A DNA stretch of 64,000 nucleotides. Origin: UBA2241 sp963777895. Lineage in GTDB: Bacteria; Actinomycetota; Thermoleophilia; UBA2241. Location: contig CAVZSF010000003.1 of assembly GCA_963777895.1 (NCBI GenBank), forward strand, positions 268,284-332,283, in the 5' to 3' direction. The notes beneath the pieces were generated by a model, which saw only the letters and a list, made by a program, of their open reading frames with translations, was not told where the DNA came from and did no database searches. Below are positions 1 through 7,977 of the stretch, one piece after another (position 1 is the first letter of the stretch; each line of letters begins with the position of its first letter). The position numbers and the translations under genes were made by a program.

Positions 1-1
1 G

Positions 2-289
2 GCCGCCCGCGTGATCCCCAACAAGGTGTTCGATGCCTTCGCCTGCGGGCGCCCGGTGGTGACCGCCGACAGCCCTGCCGCTCGTGAGTGCCTGAGCCGC
101 GGGGAGGACTGCCTGCTCGTGCCGGCCGGTGACGCCGCCGCCCTGGCGGCCGCCATCGACGCGCTGCAGGACCGGGACAGGCGGGCCGCCCTGGGCGCGG
201 CCGCCCTGGAGCACTACCGGCGCCGGTTCACGCCGGCGGCGGTCGCCGGCGCCCTGCTGGCGGCGCTCGCGGGAGACGCCCGCCCGTGA
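2..289 (+). CDS. glycosyltransferase, C-terminal end (partial)
   Basis: The reading frame is open at the left edge, so only the last ~95 residues are present. The stretch IPNKVFDAFACGRPVVTAD followed by AARE is the classic nucleotide-sugar binding end of GT-B glycosyltransferases (families 1/4): the enzyme places the sugar-nucleotide diphosphate against this loop. A helix-rich tail ending HYRRRFTP is also typical. Acceptor and sugar cannot be told. The stop overlaps the next gene's GTG start (GTGA), so the two are probably co-translated. Its neighbours are membrane proteins, which fits a role in envelope glycan or lipid synthesis. Confidence 0.8.
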   Translation, partial: AARVIPNKVFDAFACGRPVVTADSPAARECLSRGEDCLLVPAGDAAALAAAIDALQDRDRRAALGAAALEHYRRRFTPAAVAGALLAALAGDARP

Positions 290-1363
290 ACGCGCCGGGC
301 GCCCGGCCGGGCGGCGCGCGAGGCTCGCGCTTCCGCCTGCTGCAGTACGCGCTCCTCGCGCTCTCGGCCGTCTTCGTCGGCCTCGTGCTGCGCGACTCGT
401 GGGCCGAGGTCCAGGCCTTCGCGTGGGAGCTCGACCCCGTGTGGCTGGCGTTGTCGGCCGCCGCCTTCCTCGTCTTCTACTGGCTCCAGGCGGCGGGCTG
501 GTGGCTGCTGCTGCGCGGATTCGCGCTCGAGGCGCCCCTGGGCTGGGCGACCACGGTGTGGGCCCAGTCCATCCTTGCCCGCTACGTGCCCGGCAACGTC
601 TTCATGTTCGTCGGACGTGCCGTGCTCAGCCACACGCGCGGTCTCGACCTCGATCGCGTGAGCGCCACCATGGTCTACGAGCAGGCGCTTGCAGTTCTGC
701 GCCGCGCTCGTCACGCTCGGTGTCCTCTTCCCGTTCTGGGACTACCACCCGGGACTGGCGGCGATCTCGCTGTTGGGCATCCCGGTGCTGCTCGTCCTGC
801 TGCACCCGCGGGTCTTCCGCCCCCTCGCCGGCCGCCTGCTGCGGCTGGCCCGTCGCGAGCCTCTGGGGGCCGTGCTTCCCTACCCGGCCGTGCTCGGACT
901 GCTCTGCTACTATCTGGCTACGTGGCTGCTCGTCGGTACGGGCGCCTGGCTCCTGCTCAAGGGCGTCACCGAGGACGCGGGGACCGGGCTCCTCCCCGAG
1001 ACGATCCTCGCCTACGCGTTCGCGTACGTCGCCGGCATGCTCGCGTTCGTCTTCCCGAGCGGGGTCGGCGTCCGTGAGGCGGTGCTCGCAGGGTCTCTCG
1101 GGAAGGAGCTGGGCTCCGGGGTGGCCCTCGCGTGGGCCGTCCTGCTGCGGCTATGGCAGATCGCCATCGAGCTGGCCTTCGTCGGCTTGCTGACGTTGGC
1201 GCATCGCCTGCGGGGCGCGCCGCGCGACGGTGGGCCGCCTGCGGTGACGGCGGCCGACGACGCGGGTGGGGAGCCGAAGCCGCGGGACGACGAACGGGAC
1301 GGCGAAACGCCGGAGGCCGGCGGGCGCGCCGCGGAGGCCTCCGGTCCGCGGCGAGGTGCATGA
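286..1363 (+). CDS. lysylphosphatidylglycerol synthase-type transmembrane protein (UPF0104), apparent frameshift
   Basis: Polytopic membrane protein of the LPG-synthase transmembrane family (COG0392), probably a lipid or glycolipid flippase-like protein; no lysyl-transferase domain is attached. Helices are visible from residue ~15 onward, with family signatures PGNVFMFVGRAVL and, near the end, GVGVREAVLAGSLG. The frame changes once near 687: one frame carries the first ~133 residues to VYEQAL, the next continues QFCAALVTLGVLFPFW. Removing one base in gcgcttgcag restores a full-length ~358-residue protein. GTG start overlaps the preceding stop. The charged, low-complexity tail (residues ~300-358) is cytoplasmic. 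Confidence 0.8.
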
Positions 1364-1364
1364 C

Positions 1365-3066
1365 GTGGCGAAACGACGGGCGAGGAAGAAGGCGGGGGCG
1401 GCCGCGGCGGCCGCGGCGAAGCCGCATGGCCGCGGCCGCCTTGCGCCGGTCTCCGAGCTCGAACCGGACGCGTACGCGGCGCTCTTCCGGCGCTGCGCCT
1501 GGTACGTGCTCGCCGGCGCGGTCGCGTTCGCCGTCGTCTTCGCCCTGCTCGCCTGGCTTCGCTACCGGATGTACTACGGCGGCCGCTTCGACCTCGGCAA
1601 CATGGTCCAGGCGGTGTACAACACCGCCCACGGTCACTTCCTCGAGATAACGACGGCGGGTTCGGGTGAGCCCCGACAGATGTCGCGGCTCGGGGCTCAC
1701 GTCGATCCCATCCTCGCCGCGTTCGCCCTGCCGTGGCTCGTGTGGCCCAGCCCGGTCATGCTGCTCGTGCTGCAGAGCGTCATCGTGGCCACGGGCGCCT
1801 GGCCGGCGTACCGCCTCGGCGCGCGCGTCACAAGGGACCCGCGCGCCGGCGCCCTGCTCGCCGGCGCCCTTCTGCTCTACCCCGCGCTCGGCTACGGCGT
1901 CCTCAACGAGTTCCACCCCATCACGCTCGCGACCCCGCTGCTTCTCTGGGCCTTTCTCTTCATCGAGGAGGACCGCTGGCTGGCCGCCGTCCCCTTCCTC
2001 GTGCTGGCCGCGCTCTGCAAGGAGGACGTGCCCCTCGTGCTGGCCGTCATGGGCGCCTACTTCGCCCTGCGCAAGCGCTCCTTCTGGCCGCTCGTCCTCA
2101 CCGCTCTTGCGCTCGCCTATTTCGCCTTCGCCGTCTGGGTCGTGATCCCGCACTTCAACGAGGCGGGCACGCCCTTCATCGACAGGTATGCAGCCTATGG
2201 CTCGGGCGCCGGCGAGATGGTCCGGACGGCGCTTGACCGATCCGCGGCTGCTCGCCGGCGACGTCTTCGCCGCCGACAACCTCGAGTACTGGCTGCACCT
2301 GCTCTGGCCCTTCGGGTTCCTGCCGCTGCTGAGTCCCGTGACGTTGCTCATCGCGGCGCCCGAGCTTGCCCTGAACGCGCTCTCCAGCGTGATCTGGCAG
2401 CGGAGCATCCAGTTCCATTACACGGCGGCGGAGATCCCCTTCTTCTTCGCCGCCGCCGTCTTCGGGCTCATGCGCCTCTGGCGCTGGCTGGGCGGGGGAT
2501 GGCGCCGGCCCGAGAGCGCCATGCGGGGCGAGCTGCTGGGCCGCGCGGACCTCGCCCTCGTCGTCCTGCTCCTCTCGCTCGCGGCCTCGTACGTGCTGGG
2601 CCCGCTGCCGTTCTCACTGCCCGGCGCGCACTACAATGGGAAGGCCTACGCGAAGACTGGTCATGCCGCCGTCCTCGACATGGCGGTCGCCATGGTGCCG
2701 GACGGCGTGACCACCTCGGTCAACAACAACGTCGGCTCGCATCTCTCGGCCCGCCGCGTCGTGTACACGTTCCCGGACTACGCCGGGGCCAAGTACGTGG
2801 TCGTCGACCAGTCACGGCCGTCCGTGTACGACCGCACCGACAAGATCCTGCACGACCAGGCTCTCGGCCGGCTGGTCCTCGACACCCGTTACGTGTCGGT
2901 CTTCGCCCGCGACAAGGTCTTCGTTTTCAAGCTGTTGAGCGGATCCGGCGAAGGCCAGGGATCGGGCGCGAGCCAGGGTTCGGGCGCGGGTGGCTCCTCC
3001 GATGAGGGCGGCGCGACGCCCGGCACGAGCGCCTCGCCCAGCGGGGGCGCCGGCTCCGCAGACTGA
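1365..3066 (+). CDS. DUF2079 family polytopic membrane protein, apparent frameshift
   Basis: Starts at GTG 1365 one base after the previous stop, with GAGGTG just upstream; a Lys/Arg/Ala-rich N-terminus precedes the first helix. The pattern YGGRFDLGNMVQAVYNTAHG, then GAHVDPI and later NEFHPI with CKEDVP, is the signature of DUF2079 proteins, which look like GT-C glycosyltransferases but have no proven reaction. The frame moves near 2231: GEMVRTAL in one frame continues as TDPRLLAGDVFAADNLEYW in the next, a single extra base in gcgcttgacc. The C-terminus is a Gly/Ser/Pro-rich tail (last ~40 residues). Total about 566 residues, normal for the family. Confidence 0.8.
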
Positions 3067-3073
3067 GCGCCGC

Positions 3074-4249
3074 TCAGGCCACCCAGGCGAAGACCGCGAA
3101 CATCGCGGTCAACGCGACCGATCCCAGCACCATCGCCACGAGGACGGCGGCGTGGGCGCGCGGCCTGTCGCGCGTGAACGCCGCCATCGCGACGAAGAGC
3201 GGGAAGGCCACCAGCATGAACCGCGGGTACGAGAGCAGCGGGATGTATCTGGCCGGGAAGAAGAGCGGGAAGAGGGCGGCTGCCGCCCCGTACAGTGAGT
3301 AGGCGGGCGGCAGCCGCTTCGCCGCATAGAAGAGGCAGAGCAGGGCGATGACGAGCGCCGCGAGCCCGATCAGGTTGGCGATCGCGACCCGATAGGCGTC
3401 GCCCGGCTGCAGCACCTGCCAGTAGAGGTCGAGGTACTGGCCGGAGAGCAACTGGCGCAGTCCCTGGACGCCGCCCTCGATGCCGCGCGCGATGGTGAAG
3501 TTCGGCCACAACAGAGCGCGCCGCCACTGCTGTTGCACGTCGGCGAAGAGCAGGGGCTTACCGAAGCTGACGCTGAGGTAGGTCATCCAGACGAGGAGGC
3601 CTTCCGCGACCATGAGCAGGTTGGCGACCTGGGCGTCGGTGCGGCGCAGACGCCAGCCGCGGCGCTGGTAGTAGAAGACCGCCATCGGCACGAGCAGCAG
3701 GACCCCCGTGCTGCGGGTGAGCGCCGCCAGCAGCCCGGCCAGGCCGGCGAGCCGCCACCGCTCCTGCCGCGCCCACCAGAAGCAGGCCAGCGAGAGGAGC
3801 AGGAAGATCGATTCGGTGTAGACGGCCTGGAAGAAGAAGGCGGTCGGGAAGAGCGAGATGTAGACGACCGAGCGGACCGCGACCTTCTGCCCGAAGTCCG
3901 CCTCCACGAGCCGGTAAAGCAGCCACACACTGGCGGCGAAGCACACCAGCGAGATGACGATGCCGCTTGTCAGCAGGTTGCCGCCCAGGACGACGCCGAG
4001 CCAGCGGATCAGGAGAGGGTACAGGGGGAAGAACGCCGTGCTGCCGTCGGCGTCGGCGTAGCCGGCCGCGGCGATCTTGATGTACCAGACGCCGTCCCAG
4101 TGCGCCCAGGGGTTGAGCAGGTGGCCGAGCGGCCCTGTGAAGACCTCGGCCCGCTCGGGGAAGCGGACCGCCCAGGAGGCGTCGCGGATCCCGAAGACGT
4201 AGGTCGCGGCGAAGCCGGCGAACAGGATGAAGAGGCGGCCGCCCACCAC
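3074..4249 (-). CDS. PIG-V / GT-C mannosyltransferase-like membrane protein
   Basis: About 391 residues, almost entirely transmembrane. The first extracytoplasmic loop carries HWDGVWYIKIAAAGY, with the acidic residue and the DG(V/E)WY pattern of PIG-V-type GT-C enzymes; FFPLYPLLIRW and FFFQAVYTESIFLLLS are also typical. These enzymes use a polyprenyl-phosphate sugar donor on the outer face of the membrane; the acceptor is unknown here. The start is uncertain: GTG 4249 or 4252 are used here, but the frame is open upstream through a duplicated EAEAKPGA peptide and overlaps the end of the MscS gene. Last gene of a four-gene minus-strand run; ends 7 bp from the convergent DUF2079 gene. Confidence 0.75.
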   Translation of the reverse strand: MVGGRLFILFAGFAATYVFGIRDASWAVRFPERAEVFTGPLGHLLNPWAHWDGVWYIKIAAAGYADADGSTAFFPLYPLLIRWLGVVLGGNLLTSGIVISLVCFAASVWLLYRLVEADFGQKVAVRSVVYISLFPTAFFFQAVYTESIFLLLSLACFWWARQERWRLAGLAGLLAALTRSTGVLLLVPMAVFYYQRRGWRLRRTDAQVANLLMVAEGLLVWMTYLSVSFGKPLLFADVQQQWRRALLWPNFTIARGIEGGVQGLRQLLSGQYLDLYWQVLQPGDAYRVAIANLIGLAALVIALLCLFYAAKRLPPAYSLYGAAAALFPLFFPARYIPLLSYPRFMLVAFPLFVAMAAFTRDRPRAHAAVLVAMVLGSVALTAMFAVFAWVA

Positions 4250-4304
4250 CGCGAGCAGGACCTGGCCCAGAGGGCCGGTCAGGCGCCCGCGGATGCCGGC
4301 GGCC

Positions 4305-4352
4305 GCCCCGGGCTTCGCCTCAGCCTCTGCCCCGGGCTTCGCCTCAGCCTCC
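4305..4352. repeat. 24-bp tandem duplication (2 copies)
   Basis: Copy one 4305-4328 and copy two 4329-4352 differ only at the last base (gccccgggcttcgcctcagc then ctct or ctcc). It lies across the end of the MscS gene and the region upstream of the GT-C gene; read in the latter's frame it gives EAEAKPGA twice. Confidence 0.9.
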
Positions 4353-5168
4353 GTCCGGGGCCCCCGGGGTGAGCAGGCCGCGCGCGAGCAGGGTGGTGAG
4401 GATCTGCTCGCGCAGGCGTGCCGCCAGGGTACGTCGCTCGAGCGGGTCGCCCGTCCACGCCATGAGCCGCAGCACGACGGTGTCGGCGGTCACGTCCTGG
4501 ACCTCGACCGAGTGCGCGCGTCCGGGGGGTGGCGGTGTGAGCGCCGCCGCCTGTTCCAGCATGACCTGCTTCACCTCGCTGAGGGACACGGCCAGCGGCA
4601 GCGTGAGATCGACGAGGACGGCGCTCGCCGGGTCGTCGATCGAGTAGTTCTCGACGACCTTGCTCGCGAAGACCTCGTTGGGGATCACGATGCGGCGATC
4701 GTCGGCCGTCCTGATCGTGGTGTACGTCAGCTTGATCTCGTCGACGACGCCGTGCATGCCGTCGACGCCGACGTAGTCACCGATGCGCACCGGCTGCGAG
4801 AAGGCGATGAACACGCCGCTCGCGAGGTTGGCGATGGGGGCGCGGGCGGCGAAGCCGAAGACCGCGGCGAAGATCGCCGCGGAGGCGAGCATCGTCCGCG
4901 CCAGCGTCCCCACGACGGCGAACTGCAGCAGAGCCAGGGCGATGCCCACGAACAGGATGAGGACGACGGTCAGGCGCCTCGCCATGCGCATGCGCGTCTT
5001 CTCCGACGGGCTCGGCTCGCCGCGCAGGCGCAGCATGGCGCGGTCGCGGCGCACGAAGAGCCAGTCGACGACGCGCGCCGCGACCAAGGCGATCACGAGG
5101 TAGACGATGGCGCGCACCCAGGGTTCCTTGGTGAGTGACGTGGCGAGGACGATCGGGGCAGCGTGCAC
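4344..5168 (-). CDS. MscS-family mechanosensitive ion channel
   Basis: Small-conductance mechanosensitive channel that opens under membrane tension to release solutes. About 274 residues. After the N-terminal helices, the pore helix and beta domain show FAARAPIANLASGVFIAFSQ then RIGDYV and GVVDEIKLTYTTIRT, followed by VIPNEVF, the standard MscS-domain order. The start is taken at GTG 5168 because the open frame further upstream overlaps the preceding gene's end at 5185 and is low complexity. C-terminal cytoplasmic domain is short. Transcribed in the same direction as the genes on both sides, 16 bp after the preceding stop. Confidence 0.85.
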   Translation of the reverse strand: MHAAPIVLATSLTKEPWVRAIVYLVIALVAARVVDWLFVRRDRAMLRLRGEPSPSEKTRMRMARRLTVVLILFVGIALALLQFAVVGTLARTMLASAAIFAAVFGFAARAPIANLASGVFIAFSQPVRIGDYVGVDGMHGVVDEIKLTYTTIRTADDRRIVIPNEVFASKVVENYSIDDPASAVLVDLTLPLAVSLSEVKQVMLEQAAALTPPPPGRAHSVEVQDVTADTVVLRLMAWTGDPLERRTLAARLREQILTTLLARGLLTPGAPDGG

Positions 5169-5184
5169 GTCCGTCTTACCTCGT

Positions 5185-5748
5185 TCAGGGGCTCGGCGAC
5201 GCCGAGGGCGACGGCGACGGTGTCCCGGCGCCGGCAGGCAGGTCGTCACGGACGTCGTAGAGCAGCCGGCCCGTCTGGTAGTCGAGCAGGGCGGCGGTCA
5301 CATCGTCGGAGCTGCCGCCCGCCTTGCCGAAGACCTCCCAGATGAAGCGGTAACTGGGCACGACCTCGCGCGTCACCGTGTGGCCGGCGACCGTGTGAGA
5401 GAAGGCATAGGGCTGGTCTTCGGGGACGAAGAGCAACTGGACCTCGTCGGGCGAGACATCGCTCCCCTTGAAGAGCCACTGTGCCTTGCGCAAGGCCTCG
5501 CCCGACGTCTTGAGCTCGGAGTCGCCGGGCACGCGGAGCGCGGCGGCGACGAACGACCAGCCCCGCCACGGATGCGTGGCGAACTCGTTGCGCTGCTCGG
5601 GCGCGGTGTACCGGTAGGCGACCAGCGCCGGCAGCAACGCGGCGAGTACGACCAGCGCGATGACGACGGCGGTGAGCAGGCCGACGTTGCGCCGCCGCAC
5701 CTCGGGCGGCGGCGCAACGTCCCCGGCGGTCACGGGCCGGTCGGTCAC
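5185..5748 (-). CDS. single-pass membrane protein of unknown function
   Basis: 187 residues. A cytoplasmic stretch of ~22 residues is followed by one strong transmembrane helix (about residues 23-47), then an extracytoplasmic domain with HPWRGWSFVAAALRVPGDSELKTSG and a C-terminal tail of Ser/Pro repeats. I do not recognise a family. GTG start overlaps the stop of the hydrolase gene upstream (GTGA), so it is translationally coupled with that gene. Confidence 0.6.
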   Translation of the reverse strand: MTDRPVTAGDVAPPPEVRRRNVGLLTAVVIALVVLAALLPALVAYRYTAPEQRNEFATHPWRGWSFVAAALRVPGDSELKTSGEALRKAQWLFKGSDVSPDEVQLLFVPEDQPYAFSHTVAGHTVTREVVPSYRFIWEVFGKAGGSSDDVTAALLDYQTGRLLYDVRDDLPAGAGTPSPSPSASPSP

Positions 5749-6542
5749 GCCCCTGCCAGCTCGACCACGTCGCCGTCGGCGGGAACAGCCGTCGCGGGGA
5801 ACACCTCGGCGGCATGGGCGGCCATCATCGCGTAGTAGGCCTCGTCGAAGAGCGGGTTAAGGTGCATGAACAGGAGGCGTCCGACCTCGGCTTGCGCCGC
5901 CAGGTCGGCCGCGGCGGTCGCCTCGCTGTGCGCCGCGAAGCCGGCGGCGAGCGAGGCGGGGACGCCGTGTCCGTCCTTCTTCGAGTACCAGGCCTCGTGC
6001 AGCAGGAGACCGGCTCCTTGGGCGAAGACGGCCGTCTCGGGATCGATGACCGTGTCGGTGGCGAGCACGAGGGCGTCGTCGAGACGGTAGCCCAGCGTCG
6101 CCTGCGTGTGTTGCTGGACGCGCACCCGGATGCGGTGCCCGGCGATCTCCTGCTCACCCGGGAGGACCTCGTCGATGGTCACCCCCGAGATGTCCGCGAA
6201 CGGCCGGGGGTTGTAGGGCGGCCGGATCAGCTCCGCCAGCGCCGCCCGCGGGTCGAATCCGGAGAGCTCCTTCGCCGGGGCATGGATGGTCAGGCCGCGC
6301 TCGGGGAACAGCGCGGGCAGGTAGGCCAGGCCGCAGGTGTGGTCGAGGTGGTAGTGCGTGAGGAAGAGGTGGACCTCGGTGCAGCGCTCGAGCAGGGACT
6401 TGTACGGGGGCGCCACGAGTCGGCCGATGCCGGTGCCGGCGTCGAAGATCAGGAGCCGGGGCCCATCCTCGATGGCGAAGCACGTCGTGGCGCGTCGCGC
6501 GGTGGGCACCCATCCTTGCGTGCCCAGCACCCACAGGTTCAT
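5745..6542 (-). CDS. metallo-beta-lactamase-fold hydrolase (RNase Z-like class)
   Basis: 265-residue MBL-fold enzyme. The metal site THYHLDH lies near residue 75, further metal ligands are in HTQATLGYR, LVLATDT and FMHLNPLFDE. The arrangement (short N-terminal strand GTQGWVPTARRATTCF, late His) resembles RNase Z/arylsulfatase-like MBL proteins that act on phosphodiester or sulfate esters; the true substrate is unknown. ATG 6542 is chosen because GGGAGGG sits 6 bases before it; an upstream in-frame start has no ribosome site. First gene of a minus-strand operon of four. Confidence 0.8.
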   Translation of the reverse strand: MNLWVLGTQGWVPTARRATTCFAIEDGPRLLIFDAGTGIGRLVAPPYKSLLERCTEVHLFLTHYHLDHTCGLAYLPALFPERGLTIHAPAKELSGFDPRAALAELIRPPYNPRPFADISGVTIDEVLPGEQEIAGHRIRVRVQQHTQATLGYRLDDALVLATDTVIDPETAVFAQGAGLLLHEAWYSKKDGHGVPASLAAGFAAHSEATAAADLAAQAEVGRLLFMHLNPLFDEAYYAMMAAHAAEVFPATAVPADGDVVELAGA

Positions 6543-6603
6543 CAAATCCCTCCCCGGCGTGTCGGCGTTGACCGTACGGTACAACAGTCGTATACCCCTT
6601 CAC

Positions 6604-6651
6604 GATGGCTGAGGCAGAGAAATGACGGATGGCTGAGGCAGAGAAGAGACG
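6604..6651. repeat. 24-bp tandem duplication of a start region, with a six-codon ORF
   Basis: Copies 6604-6627 and 6628-6651 match at 22 of 24 positions. The first copy contains ATG at 6605 and reads MAEAEK then TGA (6605-6625). The second copy contains ATG 6629, the start of the downstream gene, which begins with the same six residues. Confidence 0.9.
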
Positions 6652-7492
6652 ACTCGATGAAGCCATGGCGGCGGCGCTCGCGCGGCTCGACCTGGCCCCC
6701 GCTGCGCGCGAGCTCTGGGCGGCGGCGCTCGACGCCGTGCGTCCTGCCCTCGCCGGGGCCGAGAAGGAGCCGCTGCTCGCCGCCCTCGAGGACGTGGCGC
6801 GCAACGCGGCGCTCACGGGGAGCAGAGGTGTGGAGAGCCTGCTCGATGCCGTGACGACGGGAGCGGAGGCCTTTCGTGCCGCCCTCGAGGAGCGCGGCGA
6901 CCGCCCCGCCCTGGAGCGCCTTGCCGCGCTGCGTCGCGAGGCCCCGCTGAGCGTCGCATCCGGCTTCGTGGCGGGTCTCGAGGAGACGATGGAACGGCTC
7001 CGTCACGAGGTGACGGCGGCGTCCTCTGTCGACCCGGCTTCGGGCGCGCTGCGCGTGACCGAGACGCTCGACCGGCTGGCGCTCGAGGTCGAGCGTTGCC
7101 GCCGGATGGACCTTGCGCTCGGCGTGGCCGCCGTCAGCCTGCAGGAGGGCGGCGACGACGCGGCCTGTGAGCGGACGCAGGGCGCCGGTCACCTGCGCGT
7201 CGTCGCCAGCACGCTGCGCGAGCACATGCGGCGCTACGACGCCGTCGGCCGTACGGTGGACGGCGAGTTCCTGCTCGTGCTGCCGGATGTAAGCCGGCGC
7301 GGGCTCGGGGCGGTCGCCGAGCGCTTGCGTCACGAGCTCGCCGAGGAGTGCGACCCCGGGCTTCGCTGTTCGTTCGCGCTCGCCCATTACGACTACGTCG
7401 ATCTGCCTGCTCCCGAGATCGTCGCCACCGTCGTCCGCCGCGTCGCCACCATGAGAGCGGCGGGCGAGCCGGTGGGCTGGGTGGAGGGTTAG
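6629..7492 (+). CDS. GGDEF-fold protein with degenerate active site
   Basis: 287 residues: an all-helical N-terminal part (1-140) and a C-terminal GGDEF-like fold from about residue 143 (DPASGALRVTETLDRLALEVERCRR). The signature loop reads TVDGEF instead of GGDEF, so the first two glycines are lost; such proteins may bind c-di-GMP or GTP, or act as regulators, rather than synthesise c-di-GMP. The following LLVLPDVSRRG and a late strand SFALAHYDYVD fit the fold. The start is the second copy of a duplicated start region. It runs divergently from the MBL hydrolase and overlaps the convergent NUDIX gene by 4 bp at their ends. Confidence 0.65.
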   Translation: MAEAEKRRLDEAMAAALARLDLAPAARELWAAALDAVRPALAGAEKEPLLAALEDVARNAALTGSRGVESLLDAVTTGAEAFRAALEERGDRPALERLAALRREAPLSVASGFVAGLEETMERLRHEVTAASSVDPASGALRVTETLDRLALEVERCRRMDLALGVAAVSLQEGGDDAACERTQGAGHLRVVASTLREHMRRYDAVGRTVDGEFLLVLPDVSRRGLGAVAERLRHELAEECDPGLRCSFALAHYDYVDLPAPEIVATVVRRVATMRAAGEPVGWVEG

Positions 7493-7923
7493 TCCAGGGC
7501 GACGCCCAGGACGGCGGCCGCCTTCCGCACGATCTCGCGCTCGTTCGGATACGTCATCAGCCGCAGTGCCTCGCCTATCGCGACCCAGCGCGCTTCGCTG
7601 ACCTCGTGGTCGTGATCGTCGGTGGACCCGCCCTGAGCGCGCACCAGGAAGTAGTGCACCGTCTTGTGGACGCGTCCCCCGCGTTCCTTCGAATAGAACC
7701 AGTAATCGATCGCGCCCAGTCTGTCTTCGACGACGCCCGCGATGCCGGTCTCCTCGGCGACCTCGCGGATGGCCGCTTGGGACTCGGTCTCGCCGCTTTC
7801 GACACCACCCTTGGGCAGGCCCCACACACGCCTGCCAACGGGGTTGATCAGGCAGACCTCGAGACGGTCGTCGTCGCGCACGACCACGCCGCCTGCGGAT
7901 GTCGCTTCGCGGACTTTCGCCAT
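7489..7923 (-). CDS. NUDIX hydrolase
   Basis: 144 residues. The NUDIX box is complete: GGVESGETESQAAIREVAEE then TGI, so it should hydrolyse a nucleoside-diphosphate-linked compound with Mg2+. KGGVESGE preceded by RRVWGLPKG, and HKTVHYFL after the box, resemble the diadenosine polyphosphate/(di)nucleotide-cleaving group, but substrate is not determined. ATG 7923 gives the usual MAKVREATSAGGVVVR start. Divergent from the MMPL gene across a 54-bp gap with a perfect inverted repeat. Confidence 0.85.
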   Translation of the reverse strand: MAKVREATSAGGVVVRDDDRLEVCLINPVGRRVWGLPKGGVESGETESQAAIREVAEETGIAGVVEDRLGAIDYWFYSKERGGRVHKTVHYFLVRAQGGSTDDHDHEVSEARWVAIGEALRLMTYPNEREIVRKAAAVLGVALD

Positions 7924-7933
7924 TTGAAGATGT

Positions 7934-7955
7934 GTACCCGGCGAGGACCGGGTAC
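7934..7955. promoter_or_regulatory. inverted repeat between NUDIX and MMPL genes
   Basis: gtacccgg (7934-7941), spacer cgagga, ccgggtac (7948-7955): perfect 8-bp arms in the centre of a divergent intergenic gap, so probably an operator for one or both genes. A TAGTAT hexamer at 7966-7971 lies 6 bases before the MMPL ATG, suggesting leaderless transcription. The cognate regulator is not identified. Confidence 0.55.
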
Positions 7956-7977
7956 GTCCTGGCCGTAGTATATCGGC

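Noticed and set aside
966..2408. Long minus-strand open frames opposite the membrane-protein genes
   Set aside because: High G+C keeps antisense frames open; these are Arg/Ala/Pro-rich with no family pattern, and the plus-strand frames show clear LPG-synthase and DUF2079 signatures.
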